This document shows positions 46,620-54,603 of a DNA stretch of 64,000 nt, in pieces. How positions within the stretch are numbered: position 1 is the stretch's first letter; every line of letters begins with the position of its first letter. The notes beneath the pieces were generated by a model that ran no database searches, had not been told where the DNA came from, and saw only the letters and a list, made by a program, of their open reading frames with translations. A program made the position numbers and the translations under genes. Source of the stretch: Eubacterium sp. AF22-8LB (GTDB lineage Bacteria; Bacillota_I; Bacilli_A; Erysipelotrichales; Erysipelotrichaceae); the NCBI RefSeq assembly GCF_003458715.1, contig NZ_QRVI01000007.1:24234-88233 (forward strand), given 5' to 3'.

Positions 46620-48368
46620 TTACTTTCCAAACAATGTTTTATTGTCTACTTCAGCTTTAAATTTAGCTAAAGCTTCATCTAATGATAACGTAACACTATC
46701 CTTTTTACCGCTTTGACGAATTGTAACTGTATTGTTTTCTTGTTCTCCATCACCAACTACGATTTGGTAAGTAACCTTTTGTAGCTGTGCTTCACGAACA
46801 CGATAACCTAATTTTTCATTACGAGAATCTACTGTTGCACGCATTCCAAGAGCTGTTAATGCATCACATACTTTATTTGCGTATTCTACATGTTTTTCGT
46901 GGTGAACTGGAATAACAACAAATTGACGTGGAGCTAACCATAATGGGAAGTGTCCTCCAAAGTGTTCAATCAAGATACCAATGAAACGTTCAACTGATCC
47001 ATAAACTACACGGTGTAACATGATAGGAGTTTTCTTTGTTCCATCTGCATCTACATATTTACATTCAAATCTTTCTGGTAAGTTCATATCCAACTGAACT
47101 GTACCACATTGCCATACACGTCCTAAGCTATCCTTAATATGAATATCCAATTTAGGACCATAGAATGCTCCATCTCCAGGATTTACTTTATATTCTTTTC
47201 CTGCATGTACACAAGCTTGTGCCAATGCTTTTTCTGAAGCATCCCAAATTTCTTCTGAACCAATATATCCACTTTCTGGACGTGTTGATAATTCAATTTC
47301 ATATGGTAAACCAAATACTGAATAAATACGATCTACCAACTGTAATACTTTCTTAACTTCATCTTCCAATTGATCTGGAGTGACAAATAAGTGAGCATCA
47401 TCTTGTGTAAATGTACGTACACGGAATAATCCGTTTAATGCACCACTTGCTTCATGACGGTGTACTTGTCCTAATTCTCCTAAACGCAATGGTAAATCTT
47501 TATATGAGTGCAAAGTTGAGTTATATACTAATAAAGCTCCTGGGCAGTTCATTGGTTTGATTGCGAATTCACGATCATCTACCATTGAAGTGTACATGTT
47601 GTCTTTATAGTGATCCCAGTGTCCACTCAACTCCCATAATTCTTTTGACATCATAATTGGAGTTTTGATGAATTGATATCCTTCTTTTGCATGTTCTTGA
47701 TACCAGTATTGTTCCAAAATGTTACGTAAAATCATTCCATCTGGCAAAAAGATAGGCATACCTGGCGCAAATTCACTGATTGTGAACAAACCCATTTCTT
47801 TACCTAATTTCTTGTGGTCACGTTTTTTTGCTTCTTCTAAAGCTTCTAAATGAGCTTCTAATTCTTCTTTTGTATCGAAACAAATACCATAAACACGTTG
47901 AAGCATTTTATTGTTGGCATCACCCTTCCAGTAAGCACCAGAATGTTTCAACAACTTGAAGTTTTTACACATTTTAACAGTCTCAACATGAGGTCCACGG
48001 CATAAGTCTACAAAATCACCTTGACGATAGATTGTGATGTTTCCATCTTCTAATCCATTGATCAAATCAATTTTATAAGGATCGTCCTTAAACATTTCTA
48101 AAGCATCTGCCTTAGAGATTTCTTCACGAACAATTCTCTTTCCATCTTTGGCAATTTTCTTCATTTCTTTTTCAATTTTTGCCAAATCCTCTTCTTTTAA
48201 TTTGACATCCCCTAAATCCATATCATAGTAGAAACCTTCAGAAACTACAGGTCCTACCCAAAATTTAGCATTTGGATATAAACGTTTAACAGCCTGAGCC
48301 ATCATATGAGCACACGAGTGGTTCAACATAGATAAATGTTCGTTTTCTAGTACATTAACTAATTCCAT
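46620..48368 (-). CDS. thrS: Threonyl-tRNA synthetase lacking the TGS domain
   Basis: 582 residues. It starts MELVNVLENEHLSMLNHSCAH, directly at the editing-type (SAD) region, so the ~60-residue N-terminal TGS domain of most bacterial ThrRS is absent. Catalytic core is complete: zinc Cys in KPMNCPGALLVYNS, class II motifs, GALNGLFRVRTFTQDDAH, and anticodon domain PRQFVVIPVHHEKHVEYA. The ATG at 48368 is set by GGAGG 8 nt upstream; the upstream open frame is the T-box leader. Controlled by that T-box. Confidence 0.96.
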   Translation of the reverse strand: MELVNVLENEHLSMLNHSCAHMMAQAVKRLYPNAKFWVGPVVSEGFYYDMDLGDVKLKEEDLAKIEKEMKKIAKDGKRIVREEISKADALEMFKDDPYKIDLINGLEDGNITIYRQGDFVDLCRGPHVETVKMCKNFKLLKHSGAYWKGDANNKMLQRVYGICFDTKEELEAHLEALEEAKKRDHKKLGKEMGLFTISEFAPGMPIFLPDGMILRNILEQYWYQEHAKEGYQFIKTPIMMSKELWELSGHWDHYKDNMYTSMVDDREFAIKPMNCPGALLVYNSTLHSYKDLPLRLGELGQVHRHEASGALNGLFRVRTFTQDDAHLFVTPDQLEDEVKKVLQLVDRIYSVFGLPYEIELSTRPESGYIGSEEIWDASEKALAQACVHAGKEYKVNPGDGAFYGPKLDIHIKDSLGRVWQCGTVQLDMNLPERFECKYVDADGTKKTPIMLHRVVYGSVERFIGILIEHFGGHFPLWLAPRQFVVIPVHHEKHVEYANKVCDALTALGMRATVDSRNEKLGYRVREAQLQKVTYQIVVGDGEQENNTVTIRQSGKKDSVTLSLDEALAKFKAEVDNKTLFGK

Positions 48369-48390
48369 TTTACTTTCCTCCATTTTTCCA

Positions 48391-48610
48391 TATAAAAAGC
48401 GACAGCCATCAAAGGACGTCTGTCGCACGCGGTACCACCTTTGTTTATACAATTTCTGTATACACCTCAAACCTTTTAACGCAAGAAATACGGCACACTT
48501 TTTCAAGGGCAATTCAAAGGGAGTAAATACATTTATTCGCAAAGTGTTTTCACCATCCACACTCTCTCTACATTTGAATACAACGCATTCGTATCCTTAT
48601 CATCATTGTT
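48391..48610 (-). ncRNA. T-box riboswitch leader of thrS
   Basis: The T-box core AAAGGTGGTACCGCG lies at 48428-48442. It is followed by the terminator stem GCGACAG/CTGTCGC (48399-48405 with 48420-48426) and a U-tract (TTTTTATA). Stem I features (AGAGAG, GGATGGTGAAAAC) are seen near 48545-48575. An ACT (Thr) at 48522-48524 is a plausible specifier, but I did not fold the stem fully. Uncharged tRNA-Thr would stabilise the antiterminator and turn thrS on. Confidence 0.88.
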
Positions 48611-48616
48611 GACTTG

Positions 48617-48645
48617 ATTATAGACCCAAATATGAGGTGTGTCAA
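48617..48645 (-). promoter_or_regulatory. thrS promoter (perfect consensus)
   Basis: TTGACA (48640-48645), 17-nt spacer, TATAAT (48617-48622). It lies 20 nt after the end of the NifX-like gene and directly upstream of the T-box leader. Confidence 0.85.
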
Positions 48646-48664
48646 AAGAAAAACTCAAGAATTT

Positions 48665-49039
48665 TTAATGGCAATGTCCACCACACGAATGACTTTCATC
48701 AGATTCATGTTTTGTGCAAGTCACATCCGTTGTAAATTCTAATTTTCCACTTAAATATTTTTTTACAGCTTCATCTGCATTTCCTGTAATTCCACCAAAC
48801 GAATGGATTCCAAACCCAGCCAATGCAGTTTTAGCACCTTGTCCAATACCACCACAAAGCACAATGTTTACATTATTCTCTTTTAAAGCATTCGAAACAC
48901 CAACATGTCCATGTCCTTCAATTGAAATCACTTCACTCTTAATAATTTCATTATGATCTGTTTCATAGATTTTAAATTGTTCACTGTGACCAAAATGTTG
49001 AAACACTTCTCCATCCTTATAACTGACTGCAATTCTCAT
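48665..49039 (-). CDS. NifB/NifX-domain (dinitrogenase iron-molybdenum cofactor type) protein
   Basis: 124 residues. The PF02579-type fold is recognisable: MRIAVSYKDGEVFQHFGHSE at the start and VLCGGIGQGAKTALAGFGI in the middle. The C-terminus is rich in metal ligands (CTKHESDESHSCGGHCH). Such stand-alone proteins are common in anaerobes without nitrogenase and may carry Fe-S or metal clusters. ATG at 49039 with AAGAAGG upstream. No nif genes nearby. Confidence 0.88.
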   Translation of the reverse strand: MRIAVSYKDGEVFQHFGHSEQFKIYETDHNEIIKSEVISIEGHGHVGVSNALKENNVNIVLCGGIGQGAKTALAGFGIHSFGGITGNADEAVKKYLSGKLEFTTDVTCTKHESDESHSCGGHCH

Positions 49040-49094
49040 ACTATACCTTCTTTCCATTCCATTATATATGGTTTATCCAAATAATTGAAGGCAT

Positions 49095-49119
49095 GAAAAA
49101 AACGCCCATTATAGGCGTT
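49095..49119 (-). terminator. Terminator of ssrA
   Basis: AACGCC / GGCGTT (6 bp, 7-nt loop) followed by six or more U, 10 nt after the tmRNA 3' end. Confidence 0.82.
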
Positions 49120-49128
49120 AATAGTCTT

Positions 49129-49519
49129 TGGTGGAGGCGAGGAGAATCGAACTCCTGTCTAAGCAAAGTCCCACGAGACAGCGTTTACAGCTTTTTCCAT
49201 CTAGTTATCCAAAAGTTTCGGATGGAAACAAAAATCCTTTTGGGTTAGCTATAGGTGTTTCAAGATAAGCAACTAGCCAATACTTATCTCTATCTTCTTT
49301 TCTTTAACACTCAGTCTGAAATAAGAAAGCGAAATTTCAGAAAGGGGCTGCGAAGCCAAACGTAGGCAATAAAATTAAGCAGCGAAAGCCATGCTTTGGT
49401 TCATACCAAATACATTAGCAAGTTTATTTTTAGCAATTAATTTAAGTTGGTTATTACACGTATCCTTCGTGGCTGTGGCTGAATCCAAACATTTACTCAT
49501 CGAATGCCTGAACGCCCCC
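49129..49519 (-). ncRNA. ssrA: tmRNA (transfer-messenger RNA)
   Basis: 391 nt. The 5' GGGGGCG pairs with 3' CGCCTCC, followed by ACCA; the T-arm has GTTCGATTC. The tag frame (49375-49434, resume codon GCT) encodes AKNKLANVFGMNQSMAFAA and a TAA stop, ending in the usual hydrophobic AA degron. The pseudoknot-rich middle lies between the tag and the T-arm. Releases stalled ribosomes with SmpB, encoded immediately upstream. Confidence 0.96.
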
Positions 49520-49529
49520 AAGGAACATC

Positions 49530-49558
49530 AGTATAATCTATTAATACTGATTTTTCAA
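49530..49558 (-). promoter_or_regulatory. ssrA promoter overlapping the smpB 3' end
   Basis: TTGAAA (49553-49558), 17-nt spacer, TATACT (49530-49535), about 10 nt before the tmRNA 5' end. The -35 box lies within the last codons of smpB. Confidence 0.75.
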
Positions 49559-49999
49559 GGCCTTTTGAATCTCTCTTTGGGCATCCTTCGCCTTTTGAGA
49601 TTCACGCTTATCATGAAGATTTTTACCTTTTGCCAAGGCAATTTCTAGCTTAGCTAATCCTTTATATAAATAAATTCTTACTGGTACAACCGTGTATCCT
49701 TTAACACGAGCAGATTGTTCTAACTTTTGAATCTCTTGCTTATGCATCAAAAGCTTACGATCTCTTGTTTCATCATGATTGAATCGGTTTCCAAATTCAT
49801 ATGGTGAAATATGCATACCTTTAATAAATGCTTCCCCTTTTTGAAAGCTGATATAGCTATCCTTTAATTGCACCTTTCCTCTTCGAATACTCTTTATTTC
49901 TGTACCCTGAAGTACTAAGCCCACTTCAAAACGATCATACAACTCATATTCATGTCTTGCCTTACGATTTTCGGCTATTGTTTTTTGATTTTGACTCAT
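49541..49999 (-). CDS. smpB: SsrA-binding protein SmpB
   Basis: 152 residues. RNA-binding beta-barrel with RKARHEYELYDRFEVGLVLQGTE-type start, GKVQLKDSYISF, and the basic C-terminal tail (KGKNLHDKRE then SQKAKDAQREIQKAL). ATG at 49999 has GAGG upstream and overlaps the capA stop by 4 nt. Directly followed by ssrA. Confidence 0.97.
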   Translation of the reverse strand: MSQNQKTIAENRKARHEYELYDRFEVGLVLQGTEIKSIRRGKVQLKDSYISFQKGEAFIKGMHISPYEFGNRFNHDETRDRKLLMHKQEIQKLEQSARVKGYTVVPVRIYLYKGLAKLEIALAKGKNLHDKRESQKAKDAQREIQKALKNQY

Positions 50000-51165
50000 T
50001 CTAACACTACCTCTATTCCATCTGGATCTTGCATAACAGATTGAACAAATTGTTGAACCCATTCTTTTGACAAATCATATTCTGAAGCTAAATTGTGCGT
50101 AGAAGCAATCGCATCATTATAATCTTCTATTGAATATGTCTTCCATGTATTATATCCTACATCAAACCATGTAATCAACGGAATAAACTTAGTATTTGTA
50201 AAAGAAGTTTTTTTCGTATTTGAATCATAATTCAATGTAAAGCTTGCCATGCCACCTACCATCGTCATATCTGTATCTTGAGCACTTGTATAATTGCCTA
50301 AAGAATAATATACAAGTGTATCTTGTTTCTTTCCTTTTATAATTTTAGCCGGTTCTATTACATGTGGATGAGAACCAATCACAACCTCAGCGCCTATCTT
50401 ATTTAAATATTTAGCAAGCTCTTCCTGCTCATCAGATGGATAGGTTTGATATTCATTTCCCCAATGCATAGAAACCATCTGCACATCACTGACTTTACTT
50501 AAGGCTTCCATATCCTTTTTCATCTGTTTTTTATCAATCAAATCTACAAGCCACGGCTTATCTTCAGGCAACACAAACCCATTCAATCCATAGGTATATC
50601 CTAAAAATCCAACTTTGATACCATTGATTTCTTTTACCAACATACGCGTTCTATCTTTAGAAGAAGAATGAGAACCTGTTGTAATGATATCTGGATATTT
50701 TTCTCGAATAATATCAATTTGTTTTAACAAGCCTTCTGCCCCTCGATCCATTGAATGATTCGAACTTAAACTCCACCAGTCAAAACCAGCTTTATTTACA
50801 GCAGACAAAATTTCTGTAGGCCCATTAAAAGTCGGATACCCACTCAATTCATATTCTTTGCCGATACATAGAGTTTCGAAGTTAATATAGGCTAAGTCCG
50901 CGTTCTGTGTATATTTATTTGTCATTTCATAATAAGAATCAAAATTAAAGCCTTCATTTCTTAAATCTTGATAATAATACATTGCACCATGATATAAATT
51001 ATCTCCCACACCAACAAATGTAAAAGATTTTTTATCTTCTTTTTTAGAAATCTTTTGCACAACTTCAGGCTGTACATTTTTGGTTGCTGGATGCGTTAAT
51101 ATAAAGGTCATTAAACTAAAATTGAATAGGCATAAAATAATGATCCATGTCCATTTGTTTTTCAT
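49996..51165 (-). CDS. CapA-family (PgsA-like) metallophosphatase-fold protein
   Basis: 389 residues. N-terminal membrane anchor (~8-25), then a calcineurin-like CapA domain: FTFVGVGDNLYHGAMYY, LSSNHSMDRGAEGL, VSMHWGNEYQTYP and VIGSHPHVIEP. Related proteins act in poly-gamma-glutamate capsule export, but no capB/C genes are here, so the role is open. Only a weak GAAGT precedes the ATG; a promoter ends 6 nt upstream. Confidence 0.9.
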   Translation of the reverse strand: MKNKWTWIIILCLFNFSLMTFILTHPATKNVQPEVVQKISKKEDKKSFTFVGVGDNLYHGAMYYYQDLRNEGFNFDSYYEMTNKYTQNADLAYINFETLCIGKEYELSGYPTFNGPTEILSAVNKAGFDWWSLSSNHSMDRGAEGLLKQIDIIREKYPDIITTGSHSSSKDRTRMLVKEINGIKVGFLGYTYGLNGFVLPEDKPWLVDLIDKKQMKKDMEALSKVSDVQMVSMHWGNEYQTYPSDEQEELAKYLNKIGAEVVIGSHPHVIEPAKIIKGKKQDTLVYYSLGNYTSAQDTDMTMVGGMASFTLNYDSNTKKTSFTNTKFIPLITWFDVGYNTWKTYSIEDYNDAIASTHNLASEYDLSKEWVQQFVQSVMQDPDGIEVVLE

Positions 51166-51171
51166 ACTTCA

Positions 51172-51201
51172 ATTTTATCAAAAAATACTTGCATTTTCCA
51201 A
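51172..51201 (-). promoter_or_regulatory. capA-like gene promoter, overlapping the divergent tRNA-Ala promoter
   Basis: TTGGAA (51196-51201), 18-nt spacer, TAAAAT (51172-51177), then 6 nt to the ATG. The two divergent promoters share 51189-51201. Confidence 0.45.
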
Positions 51202-51217
51202 AAGATTTAGGTAATAT
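51189..51217 (+). promoter_or_regulatory. tRNA-Ala promoter
   Basis: TTGCAT (51189-51194), 17-nt spacer, TAATAT (51212-51217), 12 nt before the tRNA. Confidence 0.68.
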
Positions 51218-51229
51218 TATTAAGCACTT

Positions 51230-51305
51230 GGGGTGTTAGCTCAGCTGGGAGAGCACCTGCCTTGCACGCAGGGGGTCATCGGTTCGATCCCGATACGCTC
51301 CACCA
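51230..51305 (+). tRNA. tRNA-Ala (TGC)
   Basis: 76 nt. Anticodon loop CTTGCAC gives TGC. Acceptor GGGGTGT/ACGCTCC, with the G3-T70 wobble that alanyl-tRNA synthetase recognises. A73 and CCA encoded. Confidence 0.97.
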
Positions 51306-51318
51306 AGTTAAAAAATAC

Positions 51319-51349
51319 GCTGTAAGCAAATTTGCTTACAGCTTTTTTT
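51319..51349. terminator. Bidirectional terminator, tRNA-Ala / phoU
   Basis: Near-perfect palindrome GCTGTAAGCAAA / TTTGCTTACAGC followed by seven T on the plus strand; on the minus strand GTATTTTTT follows. Serves tRNA-Ala and the end of the pst operon. Confidence 0.88.
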
Positions 51350-52002
51350 CATTCAATTTCTTCAAAAACACCAGACTTTTGATAAAGAACCCATTTACCA
51401 ATATTTACACAATGATCACAAATTCTCTCTAAATATTTACCTACTAATAAGACATCTACCAATGTACCTGTATCATGTTCTTTTTTAGCTAATAAATCCA
51501 CATAGATTTCTTTCGCCATTTCATATTGTGCATCCGCTTGATCATCCATTGTAATCACTTGATTTGCTGCCTTTTCATCCTTTTGAATAAAAGCTTCAAT
51601 CGCAAGTGTAATCATTTCTTTGGCAATTGTGAATTGTTGTTTAATACAATCATCTACAACTAAATCCTCCATATTCAAAGCACAAATAAGTTCTGAAACT
51701 TCTTTTTCCTGATCCATAATACGTGTTAAATCACGAATCGTATTTGTAGCTACTGTAATACGACGTAAATCTTTGGCAACAGGATGTTGAAGAAGAAGAA
51801 TCTTCATGCAAATTTGTTCAGCCTCTCTTCCTTGTTCACTCACTTCTTCATGCATTTGTGAAACATCTTGAACTAAAGTTTTGTTTCCATCTAAAATGGC
51901 GTGTTTGCAAAACCATAAACCTTTTAAACAGTCTTGAGACATTTGCGTCATAGTTAATTCTAATTGTCTTGTTTGTTTTAAAAACTTTGTAGGTAAAACC
52001 AT
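51349..52002 (-). CDS. phoU: Phosphate transport regulator PhoU
   Basis: 217 residues of two PhoU helical repeats (LKGLWFCKHAILDGNK; ICMKILLLQHPVAKDLRRI with metal-binding acidic positions nearby; RICDHCVNIGKWVLY). Damps Pst uptake and Pho signalling when phosphate is high. Overlaps pstB by 1 nt and closes pstSCAB-phoU. Confidence 0.95.
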   Translation of the reverse strand: MVLPTKFLKQTRQLELTMTQMSQDCLKGLWFCKHAILDGNKTLVQDVSQMHEEVSEQGREAEQICMKILLLQHPVAKDLRRITVATNTIRDLTRIMDQEKEVSELICALNMEDLVVDDCIKQQFTIAKEMITLAIEAFIQKDEKAANQVITMDDQADAQYEMAKEIYVDLLAKKEHDTGTLVDVLLVGKYLERICDHCVNIGKWVLYQKSGVFEEIE

Positions 52003-52754
52003 TATCCAAACCTCCCTGTGATATAATCTTCAGTTTTCTTTTCCCTAGGTGTTGAGAACAATGCTTCTGTATCACTATATTCAATTAAATCACCTAACAA
52101 GAAAAACGCAGTCTTATCACTGATACGCATAGCTTGCTGCATATTATGAGTAACAATAACGATTGTATAATCTTTCTTTAACTCTAATGTCAACTCTTCA
52201 ATCTTACTTGTTGAGATTGGATCCAAAGCACTTGTTGGTTCATCCATCAACAATACTTCAGGCTGCATAGCTAATGCTCTTGCGATACATAAACGTTGTT
52301 GTTGTCCACCAGACATACCCAATGCCGATTTATGCAAACGATCTTTTACTTCATTCCAAATAGCAGCTTGTTTTAAGCTTCTTTCGACAATTTCATCCAA
52401 TTCACTTTTCTTTTTAATGCCAAATATTCTAGGGCCATACGCAATATTGTCATAGATACTCTTTGGAAATGGGTTAGGCTGTTGAAATACCATCCCCACT
52501 CTACGTCTTAATTCAATCGCATCCATATTTTTATAAATATCTGTACCTTCTAGACAAATATCTCCCGTAATTTTGGCATTTTCTACCAAATCATTCATAC
52601 GATTCAACGTTTTTAAAAAGGTAGATTTACCACATCCAGATGGACCAATGAATGCCGTTATTTCTTTTTCTTTAATATCTAAATTTATATTTTTTAAAGC
52701 ATGGAAATCACCATAATATAAATTTAAATCGTTTACTGTAAATTTATTGTTCAT
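52002..52754 (-). CDS. pstB: Phosphate ABC transporter ATPase PstB
   Basis: 250 residues. Walker A GPSGCGKST, PstB-typical LKTLNRMNDL, Q-loop VFQQPNPFPKSIYDNI, signature MSGGQQQRL, Walker B LLMDEPTSALDP. Powers phosphate import through PstCA. Follows pstA by 11 nt. Confidence 0.98.
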   Translation of the reverse strand: MNNKFTVNDLNLYYGDFHALKNINLDIKEKEITAFIGPSGCGKSTFLKTLNRMNDLVENAKITGDICLEGTDIYKNMDAIELRRRVGMVFQQPNPFPKSIYDNIAYGPRIFGIKKKSELDEIVERSLKQAAIWNEVKDRLHKSALGMSGGQQQRLCIARALAMQPEVLLMDEPTSALDPISTSKIEELTLELKKDYTIVIVTHNMQQAMRISDKTAFFLLGDLIEYSDTEALFSTPREKKTEDYITGRFG

Positions 52755-52765
52755 ACTAACCCTTT

Positions 52766-53644
52766 CTACTTCTCTAATCCTGCTTGTTTTTTAGAAATAT
52801 GTCTTGACCAGACATTAGCTCCAATACTAAACGCAAGTACCAAAATCATCAACACAGCACTGGATAAGTTTGCTAATGCTCGATCTTGCCCATTTGTTTG
52901 TAAGTTCCAAATTTGGATGGATAATGTTTCTGCCGGTCTAAGAACATTAATAGGTGATGTTGGAGAGGTAAAGCTAAAGTTGTTCCAACGTAAATCACTT
53001 CCTGAACCCGTTGTGTATAACAATACGGCAGCTTCACCAAAGCCACGACCAGCAGCCAAAATAACACCTGTCATAATACGTGATAAACAGGCCGGCAATA
53101 ATACATGGAAGATTGTTTGCCACTTAGTAGCCCCAAGTCCCATACTTCCCTGATAGTACCCTGCAGGTAATCCTTTGATTGCATCTTCTGTTGTAGTTGT
53201 TATCAAAGGTAAACTTAAAATTGAAATTGACAAAGCTCCTGCTAATAAGCTTTTAGATAATCCTAATACAACTAAGAAAATCAAATATCCAAACAAGCCC
53301 ACAACAATACTTGGTAAAGATGACAAGGTTTCAATACAAGTTCTTAAAAAGCGAGTAACTAGGCCTGGCTTTGCATACATGGCCAAATAAATACCAGCAA
53401 GAACTCCAATAGGAACAGAAACAAGTAATGAAATAAATACTAAATAGATTGTATTGAATACCTGGTTTCCAATACTTCCAGATCGTGTAAAACCAAACAT
53501 TTCTGGTTTTGCGCCTAATAATCCACCAACAATAACTTTTCCTGCAAAACCAACAAGTAGTAAAAAGAAGAATAAGGCGATACCATAGAAGACGATTGTC
53601 ATAAATTGATCAACCATTTTTGCTCTTTTAATTCTAGAATCCAT
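52766..53644 (-). CDS. pstA: Phosphate ABC transporter permease PstA
   Basis: 292 residues, six helices; PstA hallmarks GLFGYLIFLVVLGLSKSLLAG, SLPLITTTTEDAIKGLP and the EAA-type loop LGATKWQTIFHVLLPACLS. Pairs with PstC. Ribosome binding site AAGGAG. Confidence 0.96.
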   Translation of the reverse strand: MDSRIKRAKMVDQFMTIVFYGIALFFFLLLVGFAGKVIVGGLLGAKPEMFGFTRSGSIGNQVFNTIYLVFISLLVSVPIGVLAGIYLAMYAKPGLVTRFLRTCIETLSSLPSIVVGLFGYLIFLVVLGLSKSLLAGALSISILSLPLITTTTEDAIKGLPAGYYQGSMGLGATKWQTIFHVLLPACLSRIMTGVILAAGRGFGEAAVLLYTTGSGSDLRWNNFSFTSPTSPINVLRPAETLSIQIWNLQTNGQDRALANLSSAVLMILVLAFSIGANVWSRHISKKQAGLEK

Positions 53645-53646
53645 TT

Positions 53647-54540
53647 TTATTCTCCTTTCGGTTTTGAAAACTTATGAATAATGGTGATAAACAATAATGA
53701 GATCAAGAACAACAACAAAGCCATTGTCCATAATGCTGCTTTCATTTCTCCACCTTCCATCGCATTTCCCATTTGAGCTGCAATTTCAGTTGTTAATGTT
53801 TTTGAAGTGGAAAAAACACTTGTTGGTAACGCTGTTGTTTGACCAATAACCATTGCAACAGCCAAAGCCTCTCCAAATGCTCTTGCTAAACCTAATACAA
53901 TACCTGAAATTACACCAGGCAATGCAGCAGGAATAACAACACGATAAATAGTTTGCCAACGCGTTGATCCTAGTCCATACGCAGCCATACGTGTTTCTTT
54001 TGAAACAGCACGGATGGCATCACTGGCAACACTTGTAATAGATGGGAAAATCATAATAGATAAAACTAAACTAGCTGCTAATATAGAGTGCCCTACCTGT
54101 AAATCAAATACTTTCTTGATAAACGGGATCAAAACCGTTAATCCAACCCATCCATAAACAACGCTAGGTATTCCGGCAAAAATTTCCACCATAGGCCGAT
54201 AGAATTTTTCTCCAAACTTAGGTGATATTTCAGTCATAAAGATTGATGATCCTAAGGCAAATGGTGTAGCAATCAATAATGCCAGCCCACAAACACATAA
54301 TGAACCAACAATAAATATTAACGCACCTACATGTCCTTTCGAACTCGCATTATCCATTGGGGCCCAGTTGGCACTGCCAAGAAATTCACCTAGGGTATGA
54401 TGAAATTTTAAAAATGTATCCGAACCTTTATAAACTAAAAAGGCTCCAATTAATAGGGTTACAAATATCACGAACAGACCACCGATTGTAACAAGAATCT
54501 GCCAGAAATATTCTTTACAAAACATACTTTTACGACTCAT
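53647..54540 (-). CDS. pstC: Phosphate ABC transporter permease PstC
   Basis: 297 residues. PstC hallmarks: FAGIPSVVYGWVGLTVLIPF, SLVLSIMIFPSITSVASDAI and the EAA loop YGLGSTRWQTIYRVVIPAA. ATG at 54540 is chosen because GGAGG lies 7 nt upstream; an in-frame start 14 codons earlier has no such site. A hairpin separates it from pstS. Confidence 0.95.
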   Translation of the reverse strand: MSRKSMFCKEYFWQILVTIGGLFVIFVTLLIGAFLVYKGSDTFLKFHHTLGEFLGSANWAPMDNASSKGHVGALIFIVGSLCVCGLALLIATPFALGSSIFMTEISPKFGEKFYRPMVEIFAGIPSVVYGWVGLTVLIPFIKKVFDLQVGHSILAASLVLSIMIFPSITSVASDAIRAVSKETRMAAYGLGSTRWQTIYRVVIPAALPGVISGIVLGLARAFGEALAVAMVIGQTTALPTSVFSTSKTLTTEIAAQMGNAMEGGEMKAALWTMALLLFLISLLFITIIHKFSKPKGE

Positions 54541-54564
54541 CAAATTCCTCCAAACTAAATGAAT

Positions 54565-54590
54565 AACGGACATATGTTTCAATGTCCGTT
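54565..54590 (-). terminator. Hairpin between pstS and pstC
   Basis: AACGGACA / TGTCCGTT (8 bp, 10-nt loop) with only a weak U-tract (ATTCATTT). Probably an attenuator or an mRNA 3' stabiliser that allows more PstS than PstCAB. Confidence 0.55.
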
Positions 54591-54603
54591 AAAGAACTAG
54601 TAA

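Noticed and set aside
48369..48560. In-frame N-terminal extension of thrS of about 64 codons
   Set aside because: It runs through the T-box core and its terminator hairpin, has no ribosome binding site, and does not resemble a TGS domain. The leader explains it.
49104..49115. TATAAT in the loop of the ssrA terminator as a promoter for the NifX-like gene
   Set aside because: No -35 box lies 16-18 nt upstream, and the hexamer falls between the stem arms of a good terminator.
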